A DNA stretch of 12,358 nt from Oscillospiraceae bacterium (lineage in GTDB: Bacteria > Bacillota > Clostridia > Oscillospirales > Oscillospiraceae): contig CACXHI010000252.1 of assembly GCA_902767395.1 (NCBI GenBank), positions 1 to 12,358 of the forward strand, read 5' to 3'. The position numbers and the translations under genes are program-made. This document shows, piece by piece, positions 1-6,716 of this stretch. Position 1 is the first letter of the stretch. Each line of letters begins with the position of its first letter. Below the pieces are notes generated by a model. It ran no database searches, had not been told where the DNA came from, and saw only the letters and a list, made by a program, of their open reading frames with translations.

Positions 1-867
1 ATATCCGACAAAGATCGAGATAAAGATGAAGCAGACGTACATCAGCGCGCCATAGGCCGCGACGCCGTTTTCCCCGGCGAACTTCATCAGCTGTGCGTTA
101 TAGAGCATGGAAACGACGGACATGGAAATGTTGGAAACAAACTCCGAAGCGCCGTTGCCAAGCACCTTTGCGAGCGCTCTGCCGTCAAAGCTCGCCCTGC
201 CGAGACGCAAGAGACTGCGATTCGGGCAGAGAAAGTAAATCACCGGCAGAAAACCGCCCACCGCCTGACTGAGGACCGTGGCGAGTGCTGCCCCCTCTAT
301 GTCCATGCGAAGCACGCCGACGAGCAGCCAGTCCAACAGCATATTCACCCCGCCGGCAGAGAGGGTGACGTAAAGGCCCATCTGCGGACGCTCCGCCGTG
401 ACGTAGAAGCTTTGAAACGCGAATTGCAGCATTAAGGCAGGAAGACCGATGAGAATCAACCGTCCGTAGCGCACACAGCCGGGAAGCATCGTCTCATCCG
501 CACCGAGCGCAAGCGCGACCGGGCGAAGGATCAGCTCTCCCACGACGGCAACCACAACGCCGACAACGACGGTCAGATAAACCAAGAGGGAAAACAGTCG
601 TTTCGCGTCCTCAGATCTTCCCTCCCCCAAAAACTTCCCGATCAGAGCGCTGCCGCCGGCGCCGACCATAAAGCCCAGCGCCCCGAGCAGCATGAGAAAG
701 GGCATGATGAAATTGACCGCCGCGAAAGGCGTTTTGCCGACGTAATTGGAGATAAAATAGCCGTCCACCACTCCATAGATCGAAGTAAAGACCATCATCA
801 GAATGGAAGGAAGCGCGAAACGCAGCAGTCGACGAGACGTAAAATGATCAGACAGGCGAATCTTCAT
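1..867 (-). CDS. MATE family multidrug/cation efflux transporter, N-terminal 289 residues (3' end beyond window)
   Basis: Partial gene entering the left edge. The 289 codons in the window read as a polytopic membrane protein beginning MKIRLSDHF, with long hydrophobic segments separated by short loops. The stretch LIGKFLGEGRSEDAKR (about residues 75-90), after the second predicted membrane span, is characteristic of MATE (MatE, PF01554) transporters, as is the early 'SIYGVVDGYFIS' region in the first span. Family members are about 440-460 residues, so roughly two thirds is present. MATE proteins export cationic drugs or metabolites by Na+ or H+ antiport across the inner membrane; the substrate here cannot be inferred. 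The start ATG (865-867) overlaps the stop of the upstream kinase-like gene as ATGA. A GAAAGGA-like site lies rather far upstream (about 13 nt), so translation is probably coupled to that gene. The family call is confident. Confidence 0.9.
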   Translation of the reverse strand, partial: MKIRLSDHFTSRRLLRFALPSILMMVFTSIYGVVDGYFISNYVGKTPFAAVNFIMPFLMLLGALGFMVGAGGSALIGKFLGEGRSEDAKRLFSLLVYLTVVVGVVVAVVGELILRPVALALGADETMLPGCVRYGRLILIGLPALMLQFAFQSFYVTAERPQMGLYVTLSAGGVNMLLDWLLVGVLRMDIEGAALATVLSQAVGGFLPVIYFLCPNRSLLRLGRASFDGRALAKVLGNGASEFVSNISMSVVSMLYNAQLMKFAGENGVAAYGALMYVCFIFISIFVGY

Positions 868-1484
868 AGCGCGGCGGAATTCCTTTCAAAAAACCTCTGC
901 GCAATGGCGGCCACTGCCGGCGCAAGCTCCTTCAGATTCCAGTCGGTGGTATTCACCGTCAGGTGATAGGAGCTCCGCTCTCCCCACCGATCCCCCGCGA
1001 CCAGCTCCCGGTTGGAGGCGCGGCTGCGGTCGATGCGGCGGAGCTGCCGCTCGATCTCCTTGTCGGTCAGACCGGCCTGATCCTCGGCCCGTTCGCGGCA
1101 GCGGCGAATCTTGGCCTCCGTCTCCGCGCAGACAAAAATACGGAAGGGGTCATAGCTGCGAAGGAAAAAATCCGCGTTTCGGCCAACCAGAATGCAGTTC
1201 CGTCCGGCCTTGGCGATCCGCTCGATGACTTCCTTCTCCTTCACGAGAAGATCCGTACTTGGCGCAGTGGAAACCGTAAAGCTGCGATGAAAGGTAATCG
1301 GAACCGACCACCATTCATGTCGCTCCAAAACCGCGTTCACATAGTCCGCGTCGAGTCCTTCCTCCTTGGCCACGGCATCAATAATCTCACGATCATAATA
1401 GTCCCAGCCAAGAACGTCAGCCATGCGCTTGCCAAGCTCTCGCCCACCGCTTCCAAATTCCCGACTGATGGTAATGATATTCAT
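864..1484 (-). CDS. Cytidylate kinase-like family protein (206 aa)
   Basis: A 206-residue cytoplasmic P-loop protein of the Cytidylate_kin2 type (PF13189). The N-terminus MNIITISREFGSGG leads into a phosphate-binding loop, GSGGRELG (residues 11-18), followed by YYDREI (29-34), the segment VGRNADF (100-106), and an Arg-rich LID-like region with the motif RRIDRSRASNRE (159-170) ending near W177. True cytidylate kinase (Cmk) is longer and has a distinct CMP-binding insert, so the actual substrate of this branch is unknown. An in-frame start 15 codons upstream (1529) is possible, but the ATG at 1484 is preferred: it has a perfect AAGGAGG five bases upstream and begins exactly at the conserved MNIITI strand. 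The gene follows its own promoter and overlaps the MATE gene start by four bases (ATGA). Fold assignment is good; reaction is unproven. Confidence 0.85.
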   Translation of the reverse strand: MNIITISREFGSGGRELGKRMADVLGWDYYDREIIDAVAKEEGLDADYVNAVLERHEWWSVPITFHRSFTVSTAPSTDLLVKEKEVIERIAKAGRNCILVGRNADFFLRSYDPFRIFVCAETEAKIRRCRERAEDQAGLTDKEIERQLRRIDRSRASNRELVAGDRWGERSSYHLTVNTTDWNLKELAPAVAAIAQRFFERNSAAL

Positions 1485-1489
1485 GGCTT

Positions 1490-1496
1490 CCTCCTT
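1490..1496 (-). promoter_or_regulatory. Ribosome binding site fixing the kinase-like start
   Basis: On the minus strand this reads AAGGAGG, a perfect anti-16S complement, five bases before the ATG at 1484. It sets the start inside the longer open frame that begins at 1529. Confidence 0.85.
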
Positions 1497-1571
1497 AATG
1501 AAACAGGAATGCGTCGGAAAGCACGTCAATTGCCCGACGAAGCGGACAAACTTCTACGCTTTGACCCATCT

Positions 1572-1600
1572 ATTATACATGAAGATGAAAGGCTTGTAAA
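1572..1600 (-). promoter_or_regulatory. Sigma-A-type promoter of the kinase-like/MATE operon
   Basis: Minus-strand TTTACA (1595-1600) and TATAAT (1572-1577) are separated by exactly 17 bases, a near-consensus housekeeping promoter. Transcription would start near 1565, giving a leader of about 80 nt. That leader can form a modest CGTCGG/CCGACG hairpin, whose relevance is unclear. Confidence 0.8.
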
Positions 1601-1616
1601 CAAAAAATGCGTACAA

Positions 1617-1655
1617 AATCTATAAAATGCGCCCACCACGGTTTGTGGTGGGCGC
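1617..1655 (-). terminator. Intrinsic terminator of the secreted protease gene
   Basis: A perfect 11-bp stem (1629-1639 with 1645-1655, GCGCCCACCAC) with a 5-nt loop is followed on the minus strand by a T-rich run (ATTTTATAGATTTT). It starts 22 bases after the protease stop. In the plus direction no T-run follows, so it acts only for the minus-strand gene. Confidence 0.85.
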
Positions 1656-1677
1656 GGGGAAAGGAGAATGACTATAA

Positions 1678-4600
1678 TTACTTGGTCACGTAGTAGGTCT
1701 TATAGGTGGGAGTTTCCTTCCAGAGGTTAATGCCGCTCACTCTGTTGGAGGACATCATAAAGTAGTTGCTGCTGGAGAACGTCAGGTAGGGGTACAGGGG
1801 ATAAATGGTGCTCTTGAGGAGGGCGTTCCCGTTGTTGACGCTGATGGACCAACGGCAGTACAGGAGGCTGTAGTTGGAGCGGCTGTAGAGGGATCTGCTA
1901 TAGCTGCCCAAGTAGGTGCCGGTGCCGTCGTTCAGAAGCGTGTAGTAGTTGCCCTGATGCGCAACCGTGAAGACGTAGGGGCTGGTCACGCCGGACAGCT
2001 TACCGTCAACGACCTTCATGCCGGCGTTTGCAAGCTTCACGGTGCCGCCGGAGGAGGCGTTCTGGTAGCTGGTGTTGCCGGACAGGCCCTTGAGGACGTA
2101 GGGATTCGCGGTGTCGGTGCCGTAGGTGATGACGTACTTGCCGGCCCAGTCAGCGAGGTTGGAGTCCACACGCTCGTAGGTCACGCCGCCGTAACTGTTG
2201 TAGGAGTACAGAGCCTTCAGGGTCACGTCACCCTTCACGACGTAGTAGCCGGTCAAAACGTTGGCAGGCATTGCTGTGCTGTTCACATCCTCAGTCACCC
2301 AACCGATGAAGGTGTCACCGGACAGAGCGCCTGCAGTAGGCAGGTAGATGCTGGTGCCTTCCTTCGCAACGATGCTGGGGATGGAGGCAACGCCGTTGGG
2401 CACGGAGTAGGTCACGGTGTACTTGGGCGTGGGATCCTCGGGAACCTCGACGTCAGCCAGCACGGTGGTGAAGTAGGTGGTGCCAGCCTCAGCGCCCTTC
2501 CAGAGGTAGATGTCCTCGGTGTTGGCGATGGACCAGAAGCGCTCATAGAAGCCGATGTAGGGGTAGGCAGTGGTCTTGCTGTTGCCGATCTTGACGCTGC
2601 CGTCGTTCTTGAGACTGAAGTCCCAAGCGCAGCCGTCCACGAAGGTGTCGCCGGCCTTCAGGCAGCTACTGTCGTCGAGCATCACGAAGGTGCCCTTGGA
2701 AGCACTCTTGATGGAGTAGCAGCCACCGTTGACAGCCTCGACCTCGTAAACGTAGGCGTCGGACGCGTTGGACAGCTTGTTGCCGGAAAGGGTCATGCCG
2801 GTGTTGCTCAGGTTAGTGATGGAAGCGCCGCCGTCCTCATAGCTGCCAGCGGGAATACCGGTCATAACAACCATCTGATTGTTCTTGAGGTAGGTAATCA
2901 CGTAGCGGCCGGTCCAGTCAGCGTAGTCAGAGGTCACAAGCTCGAACTCATCCTCAGCACCGCTGCCGCCGATCACATGGGAGAACAGGGCAATCAGCGT
3001 AACCTCGCTCTTAGCAGTGTACTTGCCAGTCAGAATCTCGGGCTTGTCGGTCACATTCTCGAAGTCCTCCGTGACCCAGCCGAGGAAGGTGTAGCCCTCG
3101 GGGGCTTCAATGGTGGGAAGGGTGATGCCGGTATTGGTGTTGGAGATCAAGTCCGCAGGAGCTTCCACGCCCTTGGGAGCGGAGAAGTGCACGGTGTAGT
3201 CAAAGCCGAGCGCTGCGGTGTAGGAATCCTTGAAGCTGTAAGCGCAGACCGTGCAGGTGTGAGTCGTGTAGCCCTGCTCGGTGGCGGTGGGTTTCGTCAC
3301 AACGTCAGTGTAGGAGCAGCTGACCGTATCCTTGGTGCCGCAGACGGAGCAGGTACGGCTGTGGGTACCGTTGCGGTTGGAGGTGAAAGCACCGAAGTTG
3401 TGCTCGCCGGTGGCAGGAATGGTAGTGTGTACTCTGCTGACCTCGCCGCCGCAGACCTCGCAGTAAACCACGGTGTCATAGCCGCCGGGGTTGCCGCAGT
3501 TGGGCTCGGTCTCGTTCTCAAGCATTTCCTTGCCGGGAGTGTGGCCGATCGCGGGGATGGTGGTGTGGACTCTGCTGACCACTTCGCCGCAGACGGAGCA
3601 GTAGGTCACGGTGTCGTAGCCGCCGTCCTTGGCACAAGTGGGCTCGGTCTCATTCTCGAGCATCTCCTTGCCGGGGGTGTGACCGGTGGCGGGAATGGTG
3701 GTATGGACTCTGCTGAGCTCCACGTCGCAGGACAGGCAGTACACGACGACGTCATAGCCGCCATTCACGGTGCAGGTGGGCTCAGTCTCGTTGTCGAGCA
3801 TTTCCTTGCCGGGGGTATGGCCGGTAGCGGGAATCACAGTATCCTTGAGGGTGATCTCCTTCTCGCCTTCTTCATCGGCAAAGAGGTTATCACAGACTGT
3901 GCAGTGGTAGTAGGTAATCTGACCGTCCTCGGTGCAGGTGGGCTCGAAGCCGGGGACCGTCTTCATCTCGTGCTTGTGCTCGGCAGGCGTGGGATCCGTC
4001 CAGTAGTAAACCGTGCCGGCGGTGGACTGCTTCCAGAAGTAGGTCTTGTAGGTAGTGTAGATGCTGTTTACAACGAAGTAGCCCTTGGAGCCGACAACCA
4101 GATACGGATAGCTGGAGCTGGCCACGTTGGCAACCTGCATACAGGCGTTGGAGGAATCGTACGCAACGTTCCAGTCGGAATAGCTGGACTGATAGGAGTC
4201 GGTAATCGCAAGGTAGCCATCCTGAGAGCCCAGGAACTTGCCGTTGTAGCCGCGGATGTAGTAGGTGGAGCCGTACTTGCCAACATGGAAGACGTAGCTG
4301 TCGGGGACGTTGTACAGCATTCCGTTGCTCAGGCTCATACCGGTGTAGGCGAAGGAGACGGAAGCGCCGCAGTCGGAGTTCTCAATCTGCTGAGCGGAGG
4401 AGAGCATCTTGAGCGCAGTCAGGTTGGAGTTGTTGCCATAGGTCACCACATAGTCGCCGGTCCAGTCGGACGGAGCCTTGGTCACAAGCTCATAGACGAC
4501 GGAGGCGTCGCCCTCAGATCTGCTGTAGACCGCATAGAGGACTTCGTTCTGGTTGACCGTGTAGGAGGTTCCGGGGGCGTAGTAGGTGGGCTTGGAGGTG

Positions 4601-6492
4601 GTCTGGCCGATCTGCTGGTTCATCCAGCCAATGAAGGTCCAGCCGGCAGGCGTCGTGCTCACTGCGGTGGGCAGAGTGATGGAATCGCCAGCCTTGGCGC
4701 TTGCCTTGCCCTCGGTCTCGCCGCAGGCAACGTACTCGATGAAGTAGGTGGGCTTGGCAGCGAAGATGACGTCGATCGTGCAATTGCTGGAGGGGGTGAC
4801 GGTGATGGTGTTGCCCTCAGTCTTGAACGTCGCGGTGCCGGCGCTCACGCGGACATCGGAAACGTAGTAGCCGTTGGCGGGGTTCGCCGTGATGACGTTG
4901 CCGTTCACGGAGACCGTACCCCAAGAGGTGTTGTTGGAGCGGGCAGTCACGGTGTAGCTGGGCTGGCTGCTGCCGCCGGTGTAAGCCTTGATGCGGAAGT
5001 CGCCGTTGCTGGGAACGTCGGTCCAGGAGCCGTTGGCATTTCTGTAGTAAGAAGTGTTGCCGTGGTTGGTATGTACGAACTTGGCCCAGGAAATGCTGTA
5101 GCTGCAATCATAAGGAATGTGGACATAGCCGCCGTCGGTGTAGTAGGGGGTGTTCAGCGTGAACACAACGGCAAACTTATCGCCGGTGGACAGAGGAACC
5201 GCATTGTTCAGGGGGATGGTATAGTAGCCGGCGTATTCCAGATAACCGGTCTGGCTGGTCATCAGCGTGCCGGAGGTGGGAGTGCTGGTGGGGTTCTTGT
5301 AGATGCTGACGGTGTAGGAGGTCGCTTCGTCCCAAGTGTTGATGGCCACAGCCGTCAGATTCTCGGAAGCAGCGGCGGTGAAGATGTTGGCAACCTGACA
5401 GTTGTTGCCCATCGACATGTAGGTGTAAGCGTTGGAGGTGCCGTCGTACTGATAGCAGTTGCTGTAGTTGTCATCCGTGGAGACCTTGTAGAAGTAGCAG
5501 GTCTCGTTGAGGGAAGCGGTATCTTCGTAGGAGAGGTAGAAGTAACCTCTGTCGCCCCAGCTGGAGCCCCAGGAGTTCTTGATGATCCAAGCGCCGTTGC
5601 TGCTGGGTCCGTAGTTGGAGTTGAAGTTGCTTCTGGAGTAGTTGTCGTTCCAGCCGACGACCGTAACGGCGTGGTTGGCGTAAACGGTGGAGTTCGTCTT
5701 GTAGCATAGGGCAGCGGTGTAGGAGTTCAGGAAGGAATCGCTATGGTAGTAGCAGATCGTCGCCGCGCCGTATTCCATAATGGCGCGTTTGACAGCGTCA
5801 CGGTTGGAGACGGGAATCCAGATGGAGTCGGTAACGTGGGCAACGTCATAGTTGTAGGCGTAGGCGGAGTTCAGTCCGTTCGTGCTGGCATTGCTGTAAG
5901 CAAGAGCGCTGGTGGTTTCGGAGGCGGGGCCTTCCCAACGCATGACGGTGTAGCAGGCCATGGGGCCGGTGCCGCCGGTGTTGAGGTAGTTGGCGCTGGT
6001 GGCGGTGGTGGAGTCGCCGTTCAGCAGGCCCAGCTTGTCGTAAGCGTAGGTGTAGTTGAACCAAGCCAGATGATACTCGGACAGGTCGATGGAGGTGGTC
6101 GCCGGCTTGCCGGTCGCCTTGTTCACGATGCCGTGCTTGATCATGTAGGCTTCGATGGGAGCCATCGTGCCGAAGGTCCAGCAGGTGCCGTAGGGGTTTT
6201 GGTTGCGGACGGGGGTGATGTAGCCGTAGTCACGGCTGTCGTAGCTGCTGGGAAGGGTCGCTCTGGTGTCGTTCGTTTCGTCTGCGCCGCGCGCCTGACG
6301 CTCTAAGTAGGCATTGGTTACAGCGCGACCGCCGGGAAGATCAATGTGGATGTATCCGGTTACGGGCGGATGGTCTTCGACGTTCAGTTTCTCACGCTTG
6401 ATGCCCGATTCTGCAAAGGCAACCGTCGGGAACATCGCGATCACCATGGCCAGCGTAAGCAGGAGCGCAAGCAGCTTTTTGGTCTGTTTCAT
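1678..6492 (-). CDS. Large secreted papain-like (C1 family) cysteine protease with InlB-like and Cys-rich repeat modules (1604 aa)
   Basis: A secreted multidomain protease. Residues 1-27 form a Sec signal peptide (MKQTKK, hydrophobic core, cleavage after AFA). After a short pro-region, the C1 papain domain begins near residue 80 (LPSSYDSRDYG). Its catalytic set is complete: Gln98 of the oxyanion hole, Cys104 in GTCWTF, His274 in NHAVTVVGW and Asn306 in IIKNSWGSSWG. A beta-rich region follows to about 505. Next come InlB/Listeria-Bacteroides-type repeats (about 582-658, 1099-1171, 1357-1430), each followed by a roughly 150-residue domain with a DW[TA]G..V(I/V)TY motif (about 667-822, 1183-1333, 1438-1592). 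Residues 839-1095 form a Cys-rich block with CxxC pairs. No LPXTG, SLH or other wall-anchor motif is visible; the protein ends YKTYYVTK, so it may be released or held by its repeats. The start has AAGGGAGA six bases upstream. The gene has its own promoter and terminator. Substrates are unknown. Its codons are strongly biased (see findings), suggesting high expression. Confidence 0.92.
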   Translation of the reverse strand: MKQTKKLLALLLTLAMVIAMFPTVAFAESGIKREKLNVEDHPPVTGYIHIDLPGGRAVTNAYLERQARGADETNDTRATLPSSYDSRDYGYITPVRNQNPYGTCWTFGTMAPIEAYMIKHGIVNKATGKPATTSIDLSEYHLAWFNYTYAYDKLGLLNGDSTTATSANYLNTGGTGPMACYTVMRWEGPASETTSALAYSNASTNGLNSAYAYNYDVAHVTDSIWIPVSNRDAVKRAIMEYGAATICYYHSDSFLNSYTAALCYKTNSTVYANHAVTVVGWNDNYSRSNFNSNYGPSSNGAWIIKNSWGSSWGDRGYFYLSYEDTASLNETCYFYKVSTDDNYSNCYQYDGTSNAYTYMSMGNNCQVANIFTAAASENLTAVAINTWDEATSYTVSIYKNPTSTPTSGTLMTSQTGYLEYAGYYTIPLNNAVPLSTGDKFAVVFTLNTPYYTDGGYVHIPYDCSYSISWAKFVHTNHGNTSYYRNANGSWTDVPSNGDFRIKAYTGGSSQPSYTVTARSNNTSWGTVSVNGNVITANPANGYYVSDVRVSAGTATFKTEGNTITVTPSSNCTIDVIFAAKPTYFIEYVACGETEGKASAKAGDSITLPTAVSTTPAGWTFIGWMNQQIGQTTSKPTYYAPGTSYTVNQNEVLYAVYSRSEGDASVVYELVTKAPSDWTGDYVVTYGNNSNLTALKMLSSAQQIENSDCGASVSFAYTGMSLSNGMLYNVPDSYVFHVGKYGSTYYIRGYNGKFLGSQDGYLAITDSYQSSYSDWNVAYDSSNACMQVANVASSSYPYLVVGSKGYFVVNSIYTTYKTYFWKQSTAGTVYYWTDPTPAEHKHEMKTVPGFEPTCTEDGQITYYHCTVCDNLFADEEGEKEITLKDTVIPATGHTPGKEMLDNETEPTCTVNGGYDVVVYCLSCDVELSRVHTTIPATGHTPGKEMLENETEPTCAKDGGYDTVTYCSVCGEVVSRVHTTIPAIGHTPGKEMLENETEPNCGNPGGYDTVVYCEVCGGEVSRVHTTIPATGEHNFGAFTSNRNGTHSRTCSVCGTKDTVSCSYTDVVTKPTATEQGYTTHTCTVCAYSFKDSYTAALGFDYTVHFSAPKGVEAPADLISNTNTGITLPTIEAPEGYTFLGWVTEDFENVTDKPEILTGKYTAKSEVTLIALFSHVIGGSGAEDEFELVTSDYADWTGRYVITYLKNNQMVVMTGIPAGSYEDGGASITNLSNTGMTLSGNKLSNASDAYVYEVEAVNGGCYSIKSASKGTFVMLDDSSCLKAGDTFVDGCAWDFSLKNDGSVKIGNSKTTAYPYIGFYERFWSIANTEDIYLWKGAEAGTTYFTTVLADVEVPEDPTPKYTVTYSVPNGVASIPSIVAKEGTSIYLPTAGALSGDTFIGWVTEDVNSTAMPANVLTGYYVVKGDVTLKALYSYNSYGGVTYERVDSNLADWAGKYVITYGTDTANPYVLKGLSGNTSYQNASSGGTVKLANAGMKVVDGKLSGVTSPYVFTVAHQGNYYTLLNDGTGTYLGSYSRSLYSRSNYSLLYCRWSISVNNGNALLKSTIYPLYPYLTFSSSNYFMMSSNRVSGINLWKETPTYKTYYVTK
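1717..4749 (-). repeat. Three copies of a two-part module: InlB-like repeat plus DW[TA]G domain
   Basis: Within the protease, three diverged modules of about 235-240 residues recur at residues 582-822, 1099-1333 and 1357-1592. Each opens with a beta-strand repeat containing TF(I/L)GW and ending in ALYS/ALFS/AVYS. It continues into a domain starting Y-E-L/R-V, then DWTG or DWAG, V(I/V)TY, YV(F/Y), YPY(L/I) and a final aromatic-plus-W(K) motif (YFWK, IYLWK, INLWK). The Cys-rich block separates copies one and two; copies two and three are nearly adjacent. I do not recognise the DW[TA]G domain by name. The arrangement suggests ligand-binding modules, which is inference. Confidence 0.75.
3409..3822 (-). 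repeat. Three 138-bp tandem repeats encoding 46-residue Cys-rich units
   Basis: Residues 891-936, 937-982 and 983-1028 of the protease repeat with an exact 46-residue period. Each unit runs GHTPGKEML(D/E)NETEP, a single Cys, GGYD, then a CxxC pair and SRVHTTIPA. A degenerate unit precedes them (about 839-890) and another follows (about 1029-1095). The CxxC spacing resembles a small zinc ribbon or disulfide knuckle, but metal binding is not shown. The near identity at DNA level points to recent duplication and a site prone to copy-number change. Confidence 0.85.
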
Positions 6493-6520
6493 ACTGTATC
6501 TCCCTTTTCATAATATTTTT

Positions 6521-6536
6521 TGTGGAGTTCACCACA
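6521..6536 (-). promoter_or_regulatory. TGTGG/CCACA inverted repeat just after the protease transcription start
   Basis: The minus strand reads TGTGGTGAACTCCACA: two 5-bp arms with a 6-base centre, about 5-20 nt downstream of the predicted start site. It could be an operator or a 5' mRNA-protecting hairpin; no T-run follows on either strand in the direction needed for a terminator. Function is inferred only from position. Confidence 0.35.
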
Positions 6537-6548
6537 GTCTCCGACTTT

Positions 6549-6576
6549 ATTATATCAACTTTTTTTGATTTGTCTA
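6549..6576 (-). promoter_or_regulatory. Sigma-A-type promoter of the secreted protease gene
   Basis: Minus-strand TAGACA (6571-6576) and TATAAT (6549-6554) are spaced by 16 bases. The predicted start is near 6542, giving a leader of about 50 nt before the ATG at 6492. The surroundings are AT-rich, with an imperfect inverted repeat (6593-6616, ATTCT.TAAG facing CTTAAGAAT) about 20 bases upstream of the -35 that might bind a regulator. Confidence 0.75.
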
Positions 6577-6637
6577 TATTTTTCCAGAAATTATTCTATA
6601 AGTTTTGCTTAAGAATGTATTTTCTGCATATCCACAT

Positions 6638-6667
6638 AAAAAAGAGGCTGTTTCATAAAAACAGCCT
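6638..6667 (-). terminator. Intrinsic terminator of the capsule operon
   Basis: A perfect 9-bp stem (AGGCTGTTT, arms 6645-6653 and 6659-6667) with a 5-nt loop is followed on the minus strand by C then six T's (6638-6643). It lies about 50 bases beyond the capD stop and closes the capBCAD transcript. Confidence 0.85.
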
Positions 6668-6716
6668 GTATAATGCGTATAAACTTTCTTTATGAATTTT
6701 TTGTGACTAAAGCGTT

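Noticed and set aside
1485..1529. Upstream start extending the kinase-like protein by 15 residues
   Set aside because: The added residues would include the perfect AAGGAGG site, and the conserved N-terminal strand begins at the ATG at 1484.
963..1625. Plus-strand open frame of 220 codons
   Set aside because: Lies opposite the kinase-like gene, runs through its promoter and into the protease terminator region, and shows no recognisable domain.
1629..1655. Bidirectional terminator
   Set aside because: The plus-strand side of the hairpin is followed by GGGGAAAGG, not T's, and no plus-strand gene precedes it.
1957..5709. Plus-strand open frame of 1250 codons
   Set aside because: It is the exact codon-register complement of the protease. 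Its product is a Gly/Val/Ala/His-rich string without domains, and no promoter or ribosome site was recognised. The minus-strand gene has a signal peptide, catalytic residues and its own control signals.
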